A DNA stretch of 64,000 nucleotides from Nocardia transvalensis NBRC 15921 (GTDB lineage: Bacteria > Actinomycetota > Actinomycetes > Mycobacteriales > Mycobacteriaceae): the NCBI RefSeq assembly GCF_000308875.1, contig NZ_BAGL01000126.1, positions 124,001 through 188,000 of the forward strand. The letters are read 5' to 3'. The notes under the pieces were generated by a model. That model was not told where the DNA came from. It made no database searches and worked only from the letters and a program-made list of their open reading frames with translations. Made by a program: the position numbers and the translations under genes. How positions within the stretch are numbered: the first letter of the stretch is position 1; each line of letters starts with the position of its first letter. This document shows positions 9,887 to 18,040 of this stretch, piece by piece.

Positions 9887-10828
9887 CTGCCCCCAATCGT
9901 CGTGCCGTCTCGTTGTCCATCCCGCCGCGCCGACCCGAGCACGACCTCACCCAGCGCAACCACCAGCCCCCGCGGGTTCGCGAACGTCGCCGCCCCGGCA
10001 CATCCGATTCGAGCAGTTTACGAACCTCGGCGGCGCCCGTCGGAGGGGGGTGAAACCACCCAGCACACCGCCGCCGCACGGCCACCGTCACCTGCGCGGC
10101 ATCGGTCCTTCGGCATCGGAGACCGGCGCCGGACCGAGCGCCCGGCGCCCGGCGGCGTTCGCCGCGAGAGTGGTTCAGCGTATCGGATTCGCTTGTGGCA
10201 GGCAAAGACTCGTGGCATCCGGACGGGGCGCTCGCGGGGCGTCCACCGCGGCCGGTGGCGGCGCTGCCCACCCGGTCGCCGGATCGCGAATCCACCTGGT
10301 AGCCCTCCTGCCCGAGTCCGATATCCGTCGAGTCATGCTAACTGCCAGCGATCCCGCGGCCGTCGGTACGCGACGGGCGCAGCGGCGATCGGGAGGTCTA
10401 CCGTGCGGCGCCGGGCGCCCGGCCGCCGCGCGTGACCGGCCGCGGTACAGCCTTGCCGAACTCGTGTTACGCACCGGTGTGCCGGGGCGCGCCGCGGCTC
10501 GGCGATCGCGTCTCGCCGACGTCCCTGCCGGGTTCCGGCGGGGCACCGCCGCGAGCGCGCGTCGAACTGGTGTAATAACCGTACCCAGAGCGCTTGCCGA
10601 TCATTTGCCCGCAGGCGCCCGGCGGCCGACGCCGGATCGCGGCGGCCTGGCTCAGCATCCGGCTTCATCCACATCAGGCAGGTTCGATCGGGCCCGCATC
10701 CGCCGATCGGCCGCTGGGAACCAGGAGCGATGATGGCGTCAATCCGGCCGCCGCGCGGCATGCGGGGAAATCGGCCATCCAGGGCCCGCACGCGGAACAT
10801 CGACGGGCCTCGGTACGACACCCCGGTC
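9887..10828. other. Long intergenic region without a supported gene
   Basis: About 0.9 kb between the DUF190 start and the lipase start. Open frames exist on both strands, but none has a consistent codon pattern over its length. Two short stretches look protein-like. One is a minus-strand frame of about 40 codons (about 9895-10020) ending in the DUF190 start, containing GLVVALGEVVLGSARR. The other is a plus-strand stretch near 10441-10490 (YSLAELVLRTGVPG) resembling the start of a MerR-type helix-turn-helix but losing similarity at once. Both may be relics. No RNA gene seen. Confidence 0.45.
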
Positions 10829-12055
10829 ATGAACGAGTCCCCCCACGGCTCCACCTCCCACGGCACCCGCACACGGCGATCGAATCGCTGTCTCGCAATC
10901 GTTCTGGCGGCGCTACTGGCATCGGGGCTAGCCACGTGCTTCGGGGCGGCGCCCGCCGGGGCCGCTGTCTATCCGGTGTCCGAACCGGATCCGTTCTACG
11001 CGGCGCCGCCGGAGATCGGGGCCTATCAGCCGGGCGACGTGGTGCGCAGCCGCACGGTGCCGGCGAGCGGATATCCGGGCGCGACCGCGTGGCAGTTGCT
11101 GTTCCGCTCGGCGAATTCCGCGGGCGATCCGATCGCGGCGATGACGACCGTGCTGATTCCCGGGGGCGGTGGCGCCCGGCCGCTGGTCTCGTACCAGCCG
11201 TTCGTGAATTCGCTCGGGCTGGGATGCGCGCCGTCGCACGGCCTGTTCGACGGCGGGCTGCGCGAGGCGGAGGCGCTGAACCTGCTGCTGGCCCGCGGCT
11301 GGGCGGTGGCCGTGCCGGATCACCTCGGCCCGACCAGCGCCTACGGCGCGGCGAAGCTCGGCGGACGGATCACGCTGGACGGCATCCGCGCGGCGCGGCG
11401 TTTCGGGCTGGCCGACGGGCCCGTCGGGCTCGCGGGATACTCGGGCGGCGGCATGGCGACCGGCTTCGCGGCCGCGCTGGCGCCGGAGTACGCCCCCGAA
11501 CTGCCGATCGTCGGCGCGGCCATGGGCGGGGTTCCGGTGAATATCGGCAAGCTGGCCCTGGATGTCGGCGGGTCCCCGAACCCGTTGTTCGGATTGGGTT
11601 TCGCGGCCGCCGTCGGTCTCGAACGCGAATATCCGGACGTGATGTCGCTGGACGGGCGGATGAACCCGGCGGGCGAGGAACTGCGCGGGCGCATCGCCAA
11701 CGCCTGCACCGACGAGATCATCGGCGCGGCCGCCAACCGCAGCTTCACCGACTACTTCGTCGGCGGCATGAACGATGTCAGCGAGGCCCAGATCCGCATC
11801 CTGCACGAGAACAGCCTGGAGACCTATCCGGGCGTGCCGCGGGTGCCCGTCTACCAGTGGGCGGGCGGCAACGACGTCGTGAATCCGTGGCTGGCACGGG
11901 ATGTGGCCGGCCGATACTGCGCCGCCGGAACCCCGGTGCAGTTCGACATCATCCCGGGGGCGGACCACGGCGCGGCGATCGCTCCCGGCTCCGTGAATGC
12001 CTTTGCGTATCTGGGTGATCGGTTCGCAGGACTTCCGGCCCCGAGTAACTGCTGA
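10829..12055 (+). CDS. Secreted lipase (LIP-family secretory lipase)
   Basis: 408 aa from ATG 10829. A basic leader is followed by hydrophobic CLAIVLAALLASGLATC and a likely signal-peptidase I site at APAGA|A, so the enzyme is exported. The mature part is a LIP-type alpha/beta-hydrolase: VTVLIP-like strand (TTVLIPGGG), oxyanion/lid region, nucleophile elbow GYSGGG, acid in GGNDVVNPW and histidine in PGADHGAA. Two Cys pairs (GLGCAPS, NACTD, RYCAAG, PSNC) fit disulfides of the family. It should hydrolyse acylglycerols or other lipid esters outside the cell. An upstream in-frame ATG pair at 10730/10733 has a better AGGAG site but would add 33 residues before the signal peptide. Confidence 0.9.
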   Translation: MNESPHGSTSHGTRTRRSNRCLAIVLAALLASGLATCFGAAPAGAAVYPVSEPDPFYAAPPEIGAYQPGDVVRSRTVPASGYPGATAWQLLFRSANSAGDPIAAMTTVLIPGGGGARPLVSYQPFVNSLGLGCAPSHGLFDGGLREAEALNLLLARGWAVAVPDHLGPTSAYGAAKLGGRITLDGIRAARRFGLADGPVGLAGYSGGGMATGFAAALAPEYAPELPIVGAAMGGVPVNIGKLALDVGGSPNPLFGLGFAAAVGLEREYPDVMSLDGRMNPAGEELRGRIANACTDEIIGAAANRSFTDYFVGGMNDVSEAQIRILHENSLETYPGVPRVPVYQWAGGNDVVNPWLARDVAGRYCAAGTPVQFDIIPGADHGAAIAPGSVNAFAYLGDRFAGLPAPSNC

Positions 12056-12068
12056 CGACGAGCATCAC

Positions 12069-12158
12069 GCCCTTCGTTTCCCGGCACGCCCGCCCTTCGT
12101 TTCCCGGCACGCCTGCCCTTCGTTTCCCGGCACGCCTGCCCTTCGTTTCCCGGCACGC
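12069..12158. repeat. Four tandem copies of a 23-bp repeat
   Basis: Copies start at 12069, 12092, 12115 and 12138; the unit is GCCCTTCGTTTCCCGGCACGCC plus one base. Only one base differs among the first three copies, and the fourth is truncated by 2 bp. It begins 14 bp after the lipase stop. Near-identical copies point to recent expansion by slippage. Confidence 0.95.
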
Positions 12159-12196
12159 TTTTGGCCGGGATCTGTCGGGAGATTCCGGCCAAAAGC
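12157..12196. terminator. 12-bp hairpin after the 23-bp repeats
   Basis: Inverted repeat GCTTTTGGCCGG (12157-12168) with CCGGCCAAAAGC (12185-12196), 16-nt loop. It could terminate the lipase transcript, or it may be part of the repeat cluster. Confidence 0.6.
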
Positions 12197-12209
12197 GCGC
12201 CGGAAAAAT

Positions 12210-12251
12210 GAGGCATGACGCGGCGGAGGAGAGGCATGACGCGGCGGAGGA
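12210..12251. repeat. Two direct copies of a 21-bp sequence
   Basis: GAGGCATGACGCGGCGGAGG-type sequence occurs twice back to back (about 12210-12230 and 12231-12251), between two palindromes in the lipase/MFS gap. Confidence 0.8.
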
Positions 12252-12273
12252 TAGGAGTAAGAGGCGAGAAAGC

Positions 12274-12305
12274 ACTGTGCCCCGGCCGATCGGCCGGGGC
12301 ACAGT
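12274..12305. terminator. Perfect 32-bp palindrome, probable terminator of the MFS gene
   Basis: 16-bp arms with no spacer (12274-12289, 12290-12305), 29 bp after the minus-strand MFS stop. It would form a GC-rich hairpin in both directions. Confidence 0.75.
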
Positions 12306-12334
12306 CGTTCAATGAAGTTGTCTCACACCGGGAC

Positions 12335-13837
12335 TCAGTGCACGATCACCGGCTCGCCCTCGGCGGGCGCGGGGACCGTGTTGGGCATCAGGATCGCCAT
12401 CAGCACGGCACCGGCCACGAAGATTCCCGTGGCCCACCAGAAGCTGGTGGTGTAGCTCTCGATCGCGGACTGGGCGACGGCGATCGGGGTCGGCTGCCGG
12501 GTCGACAGGTAGTCCGACGCCGCCGAGGCGGCGATGGTGCTCAGCAGCGCGGTGCCGATGGAACCGCCGACCTGCTGGCTGGTGTTGATGGTCGCCGAGG
12601 CGACGCCCGCGTCCTCGTGCCGCACACCGGCGGTCGCGGCCTGGAAGGCGGTCGACATCGCGCCACCGAGGCCGAGGCCCATCAGGACCAGCGCCGGCAG
12701 GATGTGCGTAGCGTATCCGGTGTCCAGGCCGATCTGCGTGAGCCAGCCCATTCCGACCGCGGCGATCAGGAAGCCGGCGCTCATCACGACCTTCGGGCCC
12801 ACCTTGGGCAGCACCAGCGAGGGCACCGTGGTGGAGGAGGCGATCATGCCCGCCACCATCGGCAGGAAGGCCACGCCGGTCATGATCGGCGAGTACTTCA
12901 GCGTCAGCTGCATGTAGTAGGTGAGGAACAGGAAGATCGCGAACATCCCGATGCCCATGATGAAGATCGTCAGGTACGACCCGCCACGGGTGCGGTCGAG
13001 CACGATCCGCAGCGGCAGCAGCGGGTGCGCGACCCGGGTCTCCAGCCAGGCGAACACCGCCAGCAGCGCGAGGCCGCCGAGCAGGAACGTCAGGGTGAGG
13101 CCGTTGGTCCAGCCGTGCGACTCGGCGTGCGAGAAGCCGTAGACGATGCCGAACAGGCCGGCGGTCACCACCAGCGTGCCGGGGATGTCGAGCTTGGGCC
13201 GCTGGGTGGTCACGTGCTTGGCCAGCAGCAGGACCGCGCCGACCAGCGCGATCGCGGCGAAGATCAGGTTGACGTACATCACCCAGCGCCACGACGCCCA
13301 CTCCGTCAGCGCGCCGCCGAGCAGCAGGCCGAGCGCACCGCCGGTACCCGCGACGGCGCCGAAGATGCCGAACGCCTTGGCGCGTTCCGACGGTTCGGTG
13401 AAGGTCACGGTCAGCAGCGACAGCGCTGCCGGAGCCAGCAGTGCGCCGAAGACACCCTGTGCGACACGCGCGGCGACCAACATCTCGAAACCGTTGGCCG
13501 CGCCACCGATCGCGGAGGCCACGGCGAAGCCGATCAGGCCGACGATGAACGTGTTGCGCCGGCCGAACAGGTCACTGAGCCGGCCGCCGAGCAGCAGCAG
13601 GCTGCCGAAGGCCAGGGCGTATCCGGTGACGACCCACTGGCGGTCTCCGTTGGAGAAGCCGAGGTCCTGCTGCGCCGCGGGCAGCGCGATATTCACGACG
13701 GTCGCGTCGAGGACGACCATCAGCTGGGCGACGGCGAGTACGGCGAGTACCCACCAGCGCAGTGCGTGCGAGCCGCGACGGCCCGCGTTCGGCGATGTCG
13801 TCGCCGTATCCCTTTCCAGGTCGATCGCGGTAGTCAT
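12335..13837 (-). CDS. MFS drug exporter, EmrB/QacA (DHA2) type
   Basis: 500 aa with 14 predicted helices. DHA2 hallmarks: LDATVVNIALP in helix 1 (motif D1), GGRLSDLFGRR (motif A) and GAVAGTGGALGLLLGGAL (motif C region of antiporters). The protein should export hydrophobic drugs in exchange for protons. ATG 13837 follows a purine-rich site (AAGGGGACCCC). A TetR gene is divergent, with two GCGGAG-type inverted repeats between them, so substrate-induced derepression is likely. A 32-bp palindrome follows the stop. Confidence 0.93.
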   Translation of the reverse strand: MTTAIDLERDTATTSPNAGRRGSHALRWWVLAVLAVAQLMVVLDATVVNIALPAAQQDLGFSNGDRQWVVTGYALAFGSLLLLGGRLSDLFGRRNTFIVGLIGFAVASAIGGAANGFEMLVAARVAQGVFGALLAPAALSLLTVTFTEPSERAKAFGIFGAVAGTGGALGLLLGGALTEWASWRWVMYVNLIFAAIALVGAVLLLAKHVTTQRPKLDIPGTLVVTAGLFGIVYGFSHAESHGWTNGLTLTFLLGGLALLAVFAWLETRVAHPLLPLRIVLDRTRGGSYLTIFIMGIGMFAIFLFLTYYMQLTLKYSPIMTGVAFLPMVAGMIASSTTVPSLVLPKVGPKVVMSAGFLIAAVGMGWLTQIGLDTGYATHILPALVLMGLGLGGAMSTAFQAATAGVRHEDAGVASATINTSQQVGGSIGTALLSTIAASAASDYLSTRQPTPIAVAQSAIESYTTSFWWATGIFVAGAVLMAILMPNTVPAPAEGEPVIVH

Positions 13838-13863
13838 GGGGTCCCCTTGTCCGGTGACGGTAT

Positions 13864-13922
13864 GCGGAGGAGTGTCCTCCGCTTCCTTGTAAGCTAACAC
13901 CATAACGGAGAGAACGCCTCCG
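13864..13922. promoter_or_regulatory. Candidate TetR operators between MFS and TetR genes
   Basis: Two related inverted repeats lie in the 115-bp divergent gap: GCGGAGGA-GTG-TCCTCCGC (13864-13882, perfect) and CGGAG-N7-CTCCG (13906-13922). A likely -10 for the TetR gene (TAGGAT, 13941-13946) ends 6 bp before its GTG, so that mRNA may be leaderless. The shared GGAG/CTCC half-sites suggest two bound TetR dimers. Confidence 0.65.
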
Positions 13923-13952
13923 CTTAATCCCGATTCTTGGTAGGATGTCAGT

Positions 13953-14627
13953 GTGAATCGCACCACCACCATGTCCCCACCTCGGCGTTTGCGCGCCGAC
14001 GCCGCACGCAATCAGCAGCGGATCGTCGAGGCCGCGCGCAGACTCTTCGCCGAACGCGGACTGGAGGTCACGCTCGACGATGTCGCCGAGGCGGCCGGCG
14101 TCGGCGTGGGCACGGTGTACCGGCGCTTCGCGAACAAGCAGGAACTCATCCTCGAGGTCTTCGAGCAGACCGTCGCGGCCATGGCCGAGGCCACCGAGCG
14201 CGCCACCCACCATCCCGATCCGTGGGCCGGCATGGTGGAGCTGTTCGAGTGGGCCTGCGAGCACTTCGCCGAGAACCGCGGCTTCGGCGAGGTCATGCTC
14301 GAATTGCCCGATGCGATGAAGCGATTCGCCTCCGTCCGTGACCGGATCAAGCCCTCGATCACCCGGCTGATCGCCCGCGCCCACGCCGCGGGCGTGCTGC
14401 GCCCGGGCGTGGAGGCCTCGGACTTCTTCGCCATCATCAATATGGTCGCGTCGATCGCGGCCTTCGCCAAACCGGTCAACGACCAGGTGTGGCGGCGCTA
14501 CCTGGCCATCGCGGTGGACGGCGTGCGCGCCGACGCGGTGCCGCGGCAGCCGCTCCCGGTGCCGGCGCTGACCGAGGACGAGGTGGACCAGGCCAAGGCC
14601 GACACCTTCGCCTGCCGCCGCAAGTAA
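13953..14627 (+). CDS. TetR/AcrR family regulator, divergent from MFS exporter
   Basis: 224 aa. N-terminal TetR DNA-binding domain: NQQRIVEAARRLFAERG, then TLDDVAEAAGVGVGTVYRRF (helix-turn-helix, about 43-62), then ANKQEL. The C-terminal ligand domain has no recognisable specificity. It reads divergently from the EmrB/QacA-type exporter and most likely represses it. The GTG start lies 6 bp after a TAGGAT -10 box with no ribosome site, fitting a leaderless transcript. ATG at 13971 is an alternative. Confidence 0.92.
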   Translation: MNRTTTMSPPRRLRADAARNQQRIVEAARRLFAERGLEVTLDDVAEAAGVGVGTVYRRFANKQELILEVFEQTVAAMAEATERATHHPDPWAGMVELFEWACEHFAENRGFGEVMLELPDAMKRFASVRDRIKPSITRLIARAHAAGVLRPGVEASDFFAIINMVASIAAFAKPVNDQVWRRYLAIAVDGVRADAVPRQPLPVPALTEDEVDQAKADTFACRRK

Positions 14628-14684
14628 CTTTCACAATCCGCATCCGGTAGCGGCCGTCACACTCGATCCCGTAAAGTTGGTCAC

Positions 14685-15983
14685 ATGACCAATTCGTGGG
14701 TGAACTGGGCCGGGGATCAGCAGTGCGCGCCGGCCGAGATCGCCGTCCCCGAATCCGCCGGGGAGGTGGCCGGTCTGCTGGAGCGCGCGGCGGTCACCGG
14801 GCGGATCGTGCGGGTGGCGGGTGCGGGCCATTCGTTCACCGACGCCGCGCTCACCGACGGCCTGCTGCTGGATCTGTCGAAGCTGGATCGCATTCTGCGG
14901 GTCGACCGCGAGGCCGGGCTGGTGCGGGTGGAGGCCGGGGCCACGCTGAACGCGCTCAGCGCCGCGCTGCATCCGCTGGGACTGGCATTCCCGAATCTGG
15001 GCGATATCGATGTGCAGACCATCGCCGGCGCCACCGCGACCGCCACCCACGGCACGGGCGCGAAACTCCAGAACATCTCGGCCGCACTGCATTCGGTGGA
15101 ATTGATGCTCGCCGACGGCAGCCGCGTGGAGCTGAACGAGCGGACCGATCCCGAGGGCTGGCGCGCGGCGCGGGTGAGCGTGGGCGCGCTCGGCGTGGTC
15201 ACCGCGGTGACGCTCGAGCTGGTGCCGTCGTTCGTGCTGGAGGGGGTCGAGCGCCCGGTGCCCGTGGACGAGGTGCTCGCCGATCTCGACGACTATGTCG
15301 ACGGCAACGAGCATTTCGAGTTCTACATGTTCGCGCACAGCCCGCTGGCGATGACCAAGCGCAACAACCGGGTCGCGCTGCCGGAGCAGCCGCGCGGGAA
15401 GGCCGTCGACTGGTTCGCCGACATTCTGGTCACGAACCACACCTTCGACGCCCTGGCCCGCCTGTGCCGCCGCCGTCCGCAGCTGATTCCGTGGATCCAG
15501 CGCGGCGCGGCCTACGCGGGCAGCTATCGCCGTCAGGTGGACCGGTCGTACCGGGTCTTCGCCTCCCCCAGGCTGATTCGGTTCACGGAGATGGAATACG
15601 CCATCCCGCGGGAACATTCGGTCGCGGCGATCCGCGAGATCAAGGAGCTGTCGCGGCGCTTCGACACCCCGATGCCGATCGAGGTGCGCTGGGTCGCTCC
15701 CGACGACGCGTATCTCTCGCCCGCCGGGGGCCGGGATACCTGCTACATCGCGGTGCATCAGTACCGGGGTATGGACTACGAACCGTATTTCCGTGCGTGC
15801 GAAGCGGTTTTCGACTCCTTCGACGGCCGTCCGCACTGGGGTAAGCGGCACTTCCAGACGGCGCGGACCCTGCGGCCGCGCTATCCGGAGTGGGAGAAGT
15901 TCCAGGAGGTGCGCCGCCGCTTCGATCCGAAGGGCCGGTTCGCGAATCCCTATATCGAGCGGGTGCTGGGTTCGCTCGACTGA
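14685..15983 (+). CDS. Aldonolactone oxidase (L-gulono/D-arabinono-1,4-lactone oxidase type)
   Basis: 432 aa, close to the 428 aa of M. tuberculosis Rv1771 (L-gulono-1,4-lactone dehydrogenase). An FAD-binding PCMH domain (about 10-175) holds VRVAGAGHSFTDAAL and DIQTIAGATATATHGTG-like (here DIDVQTIAGATATATHGTG). The C-terminal ALO domain holds the HWGKRH motif, which contacts flavin/substrate, and a C-terminal FDPKGRFANPY. Members oxidise aldono-1,4-lactones to ascorbate-like products; the mycobacterial enzyme uses cytochrome c rather than O2. A -10-like TAAAGT ends 7 bp before the ATG, so the transcript may be leaderless. The 3' end overlaps the convergent AmaP-like gene by 34 bp. Confidence 0.92.
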   Translation: MTNSWVNWAGDQQCAPAEIAVPESAGEVAGLLERAAVTGRIVRVAGAGHSFTDAALTDGLLLDLSKLDRILRVDREAGLVRVEAGATLNALSAALHPLGLAFPNLGDIDVQTIAGATATATHGTGAKLQNISAALHSVELMLADGSRVELNERTDPEGWRAARVSVGALGVVTAVTLELVPSFVLEGVERPVPVDEVLADLDDYVDGNEHFEFYMFAHSPLAMTKRNNRVALPEQPRGKAVDWFADILVTNHTFDALARLCRRRPQLIPWIQRGAAYAGSYRRQVDRSYRVFASPRLIRFTEMEYAIPREHSVAAIREIKELSRRFDTPMPIEVRWVAPDDAYLSPAGGRDTCYIAVHQYRGMDYEPYFRACEAVFDSFDGRPHWGKRHFQTARTLRPRYPEWEKFQEVRRRFDPKGRFANPYIERVLGSLD

Positions 15984-16627
15984 GGGACCAGCCGCACTTC
16001 CATGGTGACCGCGACGGTCTCGACCTCCAGCGCCTGCCGCAGCCGCGCGACGGCGTGCTCGCGAATGCGGCGGCGCAGGGCGGGGATATCGGTATCGGCC
16101 GCGGCGACGACCACGAGATGGAGTTCCGGTGCGCGCCCCGGCCCGGACAGCCAGGCCGCGGCCGAGTGAACGCCCTCGTAGCTCCGCAGATCCGCAGCGA
16201 CCGGCTCGGCGACGGTCGTCGCCGACAGCAGGGTGAAGTCGTCGGCGGCCGGGGTGCGGGCACGCCACCGGACCGGCTGCGGCAGCCGCGTGACCTGCGC
16301 GATGGCCCAGCGCAGACAGGCCAGCCCGGCCACGCCCGCGCCGATCACGATCGCCCACAGCACCCACGCCGGTGGTGACGTCCGATCCGCCCACACGGGA
16401 GACCCCGCGCCCACCCACCGCAGCCGCCCGAAGTGCGCCGCCAGCGCGAACCCGCCGACCACGACCAGCGCCAGGCCCACCAGCCCGAGCCCGGCCCGAT
16501 TCACTCCGGCGGGCGGCCGCCGCCGCAGCACGATCCGACCACCATCACCCGCCCGGTCTTCCACGGCATCCCGGCCGGGGGCGGCGCGTTCCTTTTCCGT
16601 TGACGGCGAACACTTTCCGGTAGTCAT
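15950..16627 (-). CDS. AmaP-like membrane protein (alkaline-shock anchor type)
   Basis: 225 aa. Two membrane helices, GLGLVGLALVVVGGFALAA (about 47-66) and AWVLWAIVIGAGVAGLACL (about 92-111), form a hairpin; the remainder is a soluble domain of about 110 residues ending in a strand-rich region (ELHLVVVAAADTDIP). This resembles AmaP proteins, which tether Asp23 to the membrane in Firmicutes; actinomycetes carry related sets. The ATG overlaps the upstream stop (ATGA), so it is translationally coupled as the third cistron after the Asp23-like and DUF6286 genes. Its 3' end overlaps the aldonolactone oxidase gene on the other strand. The role in envelope stress is inference. Confidence 0.75.
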   Translation of the reverse strand: MTTGKCSPSTEKERAAPGRDAVEDRAGDGGRIVLRRRPPAGVNRAGLGLVGLALVVVGGFALAAHFGRLRWVGAGSPVWADRTSPPAWVLWAIVIGAGVAGLACLRWAIAQVTRLPQPVRWRARTPAADDFTLLSATTVAEPVAADLRSYEGVHSAAAWLSGPGRAPELHLVVVAAADTDIPALRRRIREHAVARLRQALEVETVAVTMEVRLVPQSSEPSTRSI

Positions 16628-17157
16628 CGCAGGCTCCGGGTGTGGCGTAGGCGGGTCGTCACGCGCGGCGACGGGTGCGGTCCGATGCGGGTGAGGCGCT
16701 CGTCCGTCGCGGTGCGGATGAGGTCGGGGAGGTCCGCCGGATGGGCGCGGGCAGTGCGGGCGGTCACGCGGACGGTCCTGCGGCGCAAGCGGATTCGCGC
16801 GGAGGATACTCCGTCCACGGATTGGGCCGCGTCGCGTAGCGCGTGGCGCAGGCCGCGGCGGAGTACCCCGGCCGTGATCTCGTCGTCCGCGGCGAGCGGC
16901 ACGACGACGGGGCGGCCCGGCAGGATCGCCAGGGCCAGCAGTGCCAGGCCCGCGGCCCCCGCCGCGACGCCGGCGACCGCCACCCAGGAACTGCCCCACG
17001 TCAGCGTGTGGAGGCGGTCGGCGACACCGTCGTAGGAGACGATCTGCCGTGCGCCCGTGAGCTTGTGGACCAGTGACAGCGCCACGACGACGCAGACCGC
17101 CAGCAGGGCCAGCGCGAGCGCCGCCGCCGGGACGGCGCGAGTAGGCCGCCGCCTCAC
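16624..17157 (-). CDS. DUF6286-type membrane protein
   Basis: 177 aa from a GTG that overlaps the upstream TGA (GTGA). Basic N-terminus, helix 1 (AAALALALLAVCVVVALSLV, about 10-29), a short external loop with GVADRLHTLTWGS, helix 2 (VAVAGVAAGAAGLALLALAIL), then a cytoplasmic domain of about 100 residues with Arg-rich strands (SARIRLRRRTVRVTART) similar in layout to Asp23/Gls24 domains. It is the middle gene of the three-gene coupled operon. Actinomycete proteins of this type are annotated DUF6286; no function has been shown that I know of. Confidence 0.75.
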   Translation of the reverse strand: MRRRPTRAVPAAALALALLAVCVVVALSLVHKLTGARQIVSYDGVADRLHTLTWGSSWVAVAGVAAGAAGLALLALAILPGRPVVVPLAADDEITAGVLRRGLRHALRDAAQSVDGVSSARIRLRRRTVRVTARTARAHPADLPDLIRTATDERLTRIGPHPSPRVTTRLRHTRSLR

Positions 17158-17480
17158 CGCACTCCCCTGGGTAGGCCGGCCACATCGATGGTCAGTCGTC
17201 GCACGGGGATGCCGACCCGCTCGCGCATACGCCGCAGCACATGGTCGCGGCAGACGGTGGTGACCTGCCAGATCGGCATCGGATAGTGGATCGGCAGCCG
17301 CAGCGACAGCGTCGCGGTCCCGCGCGAGAGTTTGGCCTGCGCCGACACGTCGCGCGCCACCCCGGTGATCTCGCGGGCGGCGTCGATCACGACCTGCCGC
17401 ACGCTGTCGGCATCGATCTCCGCGGCGGGCACGGGCGGAGGGGCTGTGGGCGGCGCGATCGCGCTCACCGTGCTCGTCAT
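17154..17480 (-). CDS. Asp23/Gls24 family envelope stress response protein
   Basis: 108 aa from ATG 17480, which has a strong GGAGGAAAGC ribosome site. After a Pro-rich leader the Asp23 fold is visible: VRQVVIDAAREITGVARDV, then AKLSRGTATLSLRLPIHYP and PIWQVTTVCRDHVLRRMRERVG, ending in VRRLTIDVAGL. In Firmicutes Asp23 is an abundant membrane-associated stress protein tethered by AmaP. It is the first gene of a coupled trio with the DUF6286 and AmaP-like genes, and all junctions overlap by 4 bp, so the products are probably made in fixed ratio for one membrane-bound complex. Confidence 0.82.
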   Translation of the reverse strand: MTSTVSAIAPPTAPPPVPAAEIDADSVRQVVIDAAREITGVARDVSAQAKLSRGTATLSLRLPIHYPMPIWQVTTVCRDHVLRRMRERVGIPVRRLTIDVAGLPRGVR

Positions 17481-17764
17481 GCTTTCCTCCCGATCCGGTA
17501 GAGAACAGCGCGGTACGGACAAGCTCGACTCCCCCTGGGGTTAGCGTCACAGTAACTGCTCCCCTGGCCGGAGGGCCCGTGTACGCGCCGGGCGGTTCTC
17601 GCGTTCGATTGACAGGGGCATCGCGGGTGGCCAGGATGAATGATGCGCAACCGGCCAGATGGTTGCCGGACGATTCGGGGTTGCCGGCGTCGCCCGCATA
17701 CGGGCCCGGCAGCGCTCCACGGCACAGACGAGCACAGGAGACCTACCGATCACGGAGGTTCGTA
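17481..17764. other. Divergent control region, Asp23 operon / small helical protein
   Basis: About 285 bp with no supported gene. It must hold promoters in both directions. A TTGACA (17609-17614) with AGGATG 18 bp downstream could serve the small protein at 17765, leaving a leader of roughly 120 nt; this is weak evidence. Confidence 0.4.
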
Positions 17765-17989
17765 ATGTCTGACCGTTCCAAGGGTCGAAAACCCGGCCAG
17801 ATCGCCGACAAGAGCAAGAAGTCCATGAAGGACGGCGCCCAGCGCACGGAGCGCGGCGTGGACCGCATGGCGGACGAGATGAAGCGCGATATGGACCGGG
17901 TGGGCGCGGGTATGAAGCGCGAAGCCGAGGCCGCACGCGACGACATGCGGGATGCGGGCCGGAAGATGAAGGACAAACTCGACAGGTAA
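17765..17989 (+). CDS. Small highly charged amphipathic-helix protein (LEA/CsbD-like)
   Basis: 74 aa, very rich in Lys, Arg, Asp, Glu and Met with almost no hydrophobic core (ADEMKRDMDRVGAGMKREAE and similar heptads). It looks like the small stress-related LEA/CsbD-like or microaggregate-binding helical proteins found beside envelope-stress genes. Good ribosome site GGAGG 6 nt before the ATG. It is divergent from the Asp23-type operon and followed by a 12-bp hairpin. No enzymatic motif. Assignment to a named family is uncertain. Confidence 0.75.
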   Translation: MSDRSKGRKPGQIADKSKKSMKDGAQRTERGVDRMADEMKRDMDRVGAGMKREAEAARDDMRDAGRKMKDKLDR

Positions 17990-17996
17990 TTCGGGA

Positions 17997-18029
17997 AGCG
18001 GCCCGCGACAAATACGGTCGCGGGCCGCT
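17997..18029. terminator. Bidirectional terminator hairpin
   Basis: 12-bp stem (17997-18008 with 18018-18029), 9-nt loop, between the convergent small helical protein gene and the RNA methyltransferase gene. Confidence 0.8.
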
Positions 18030-18040
18030 GCTCGGTCGCG

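Noticed and set aside
10441..10490. MerR-type regulator gene
   Set aside because: Only about 12 residues resemble the family; similarity stops at once and no complete gene can be built. Kept as a possible relic.
12069..12158. CRISPR array
   Set aside because: The repeats are directly adjacent, without spacers, and no cas genes are present.
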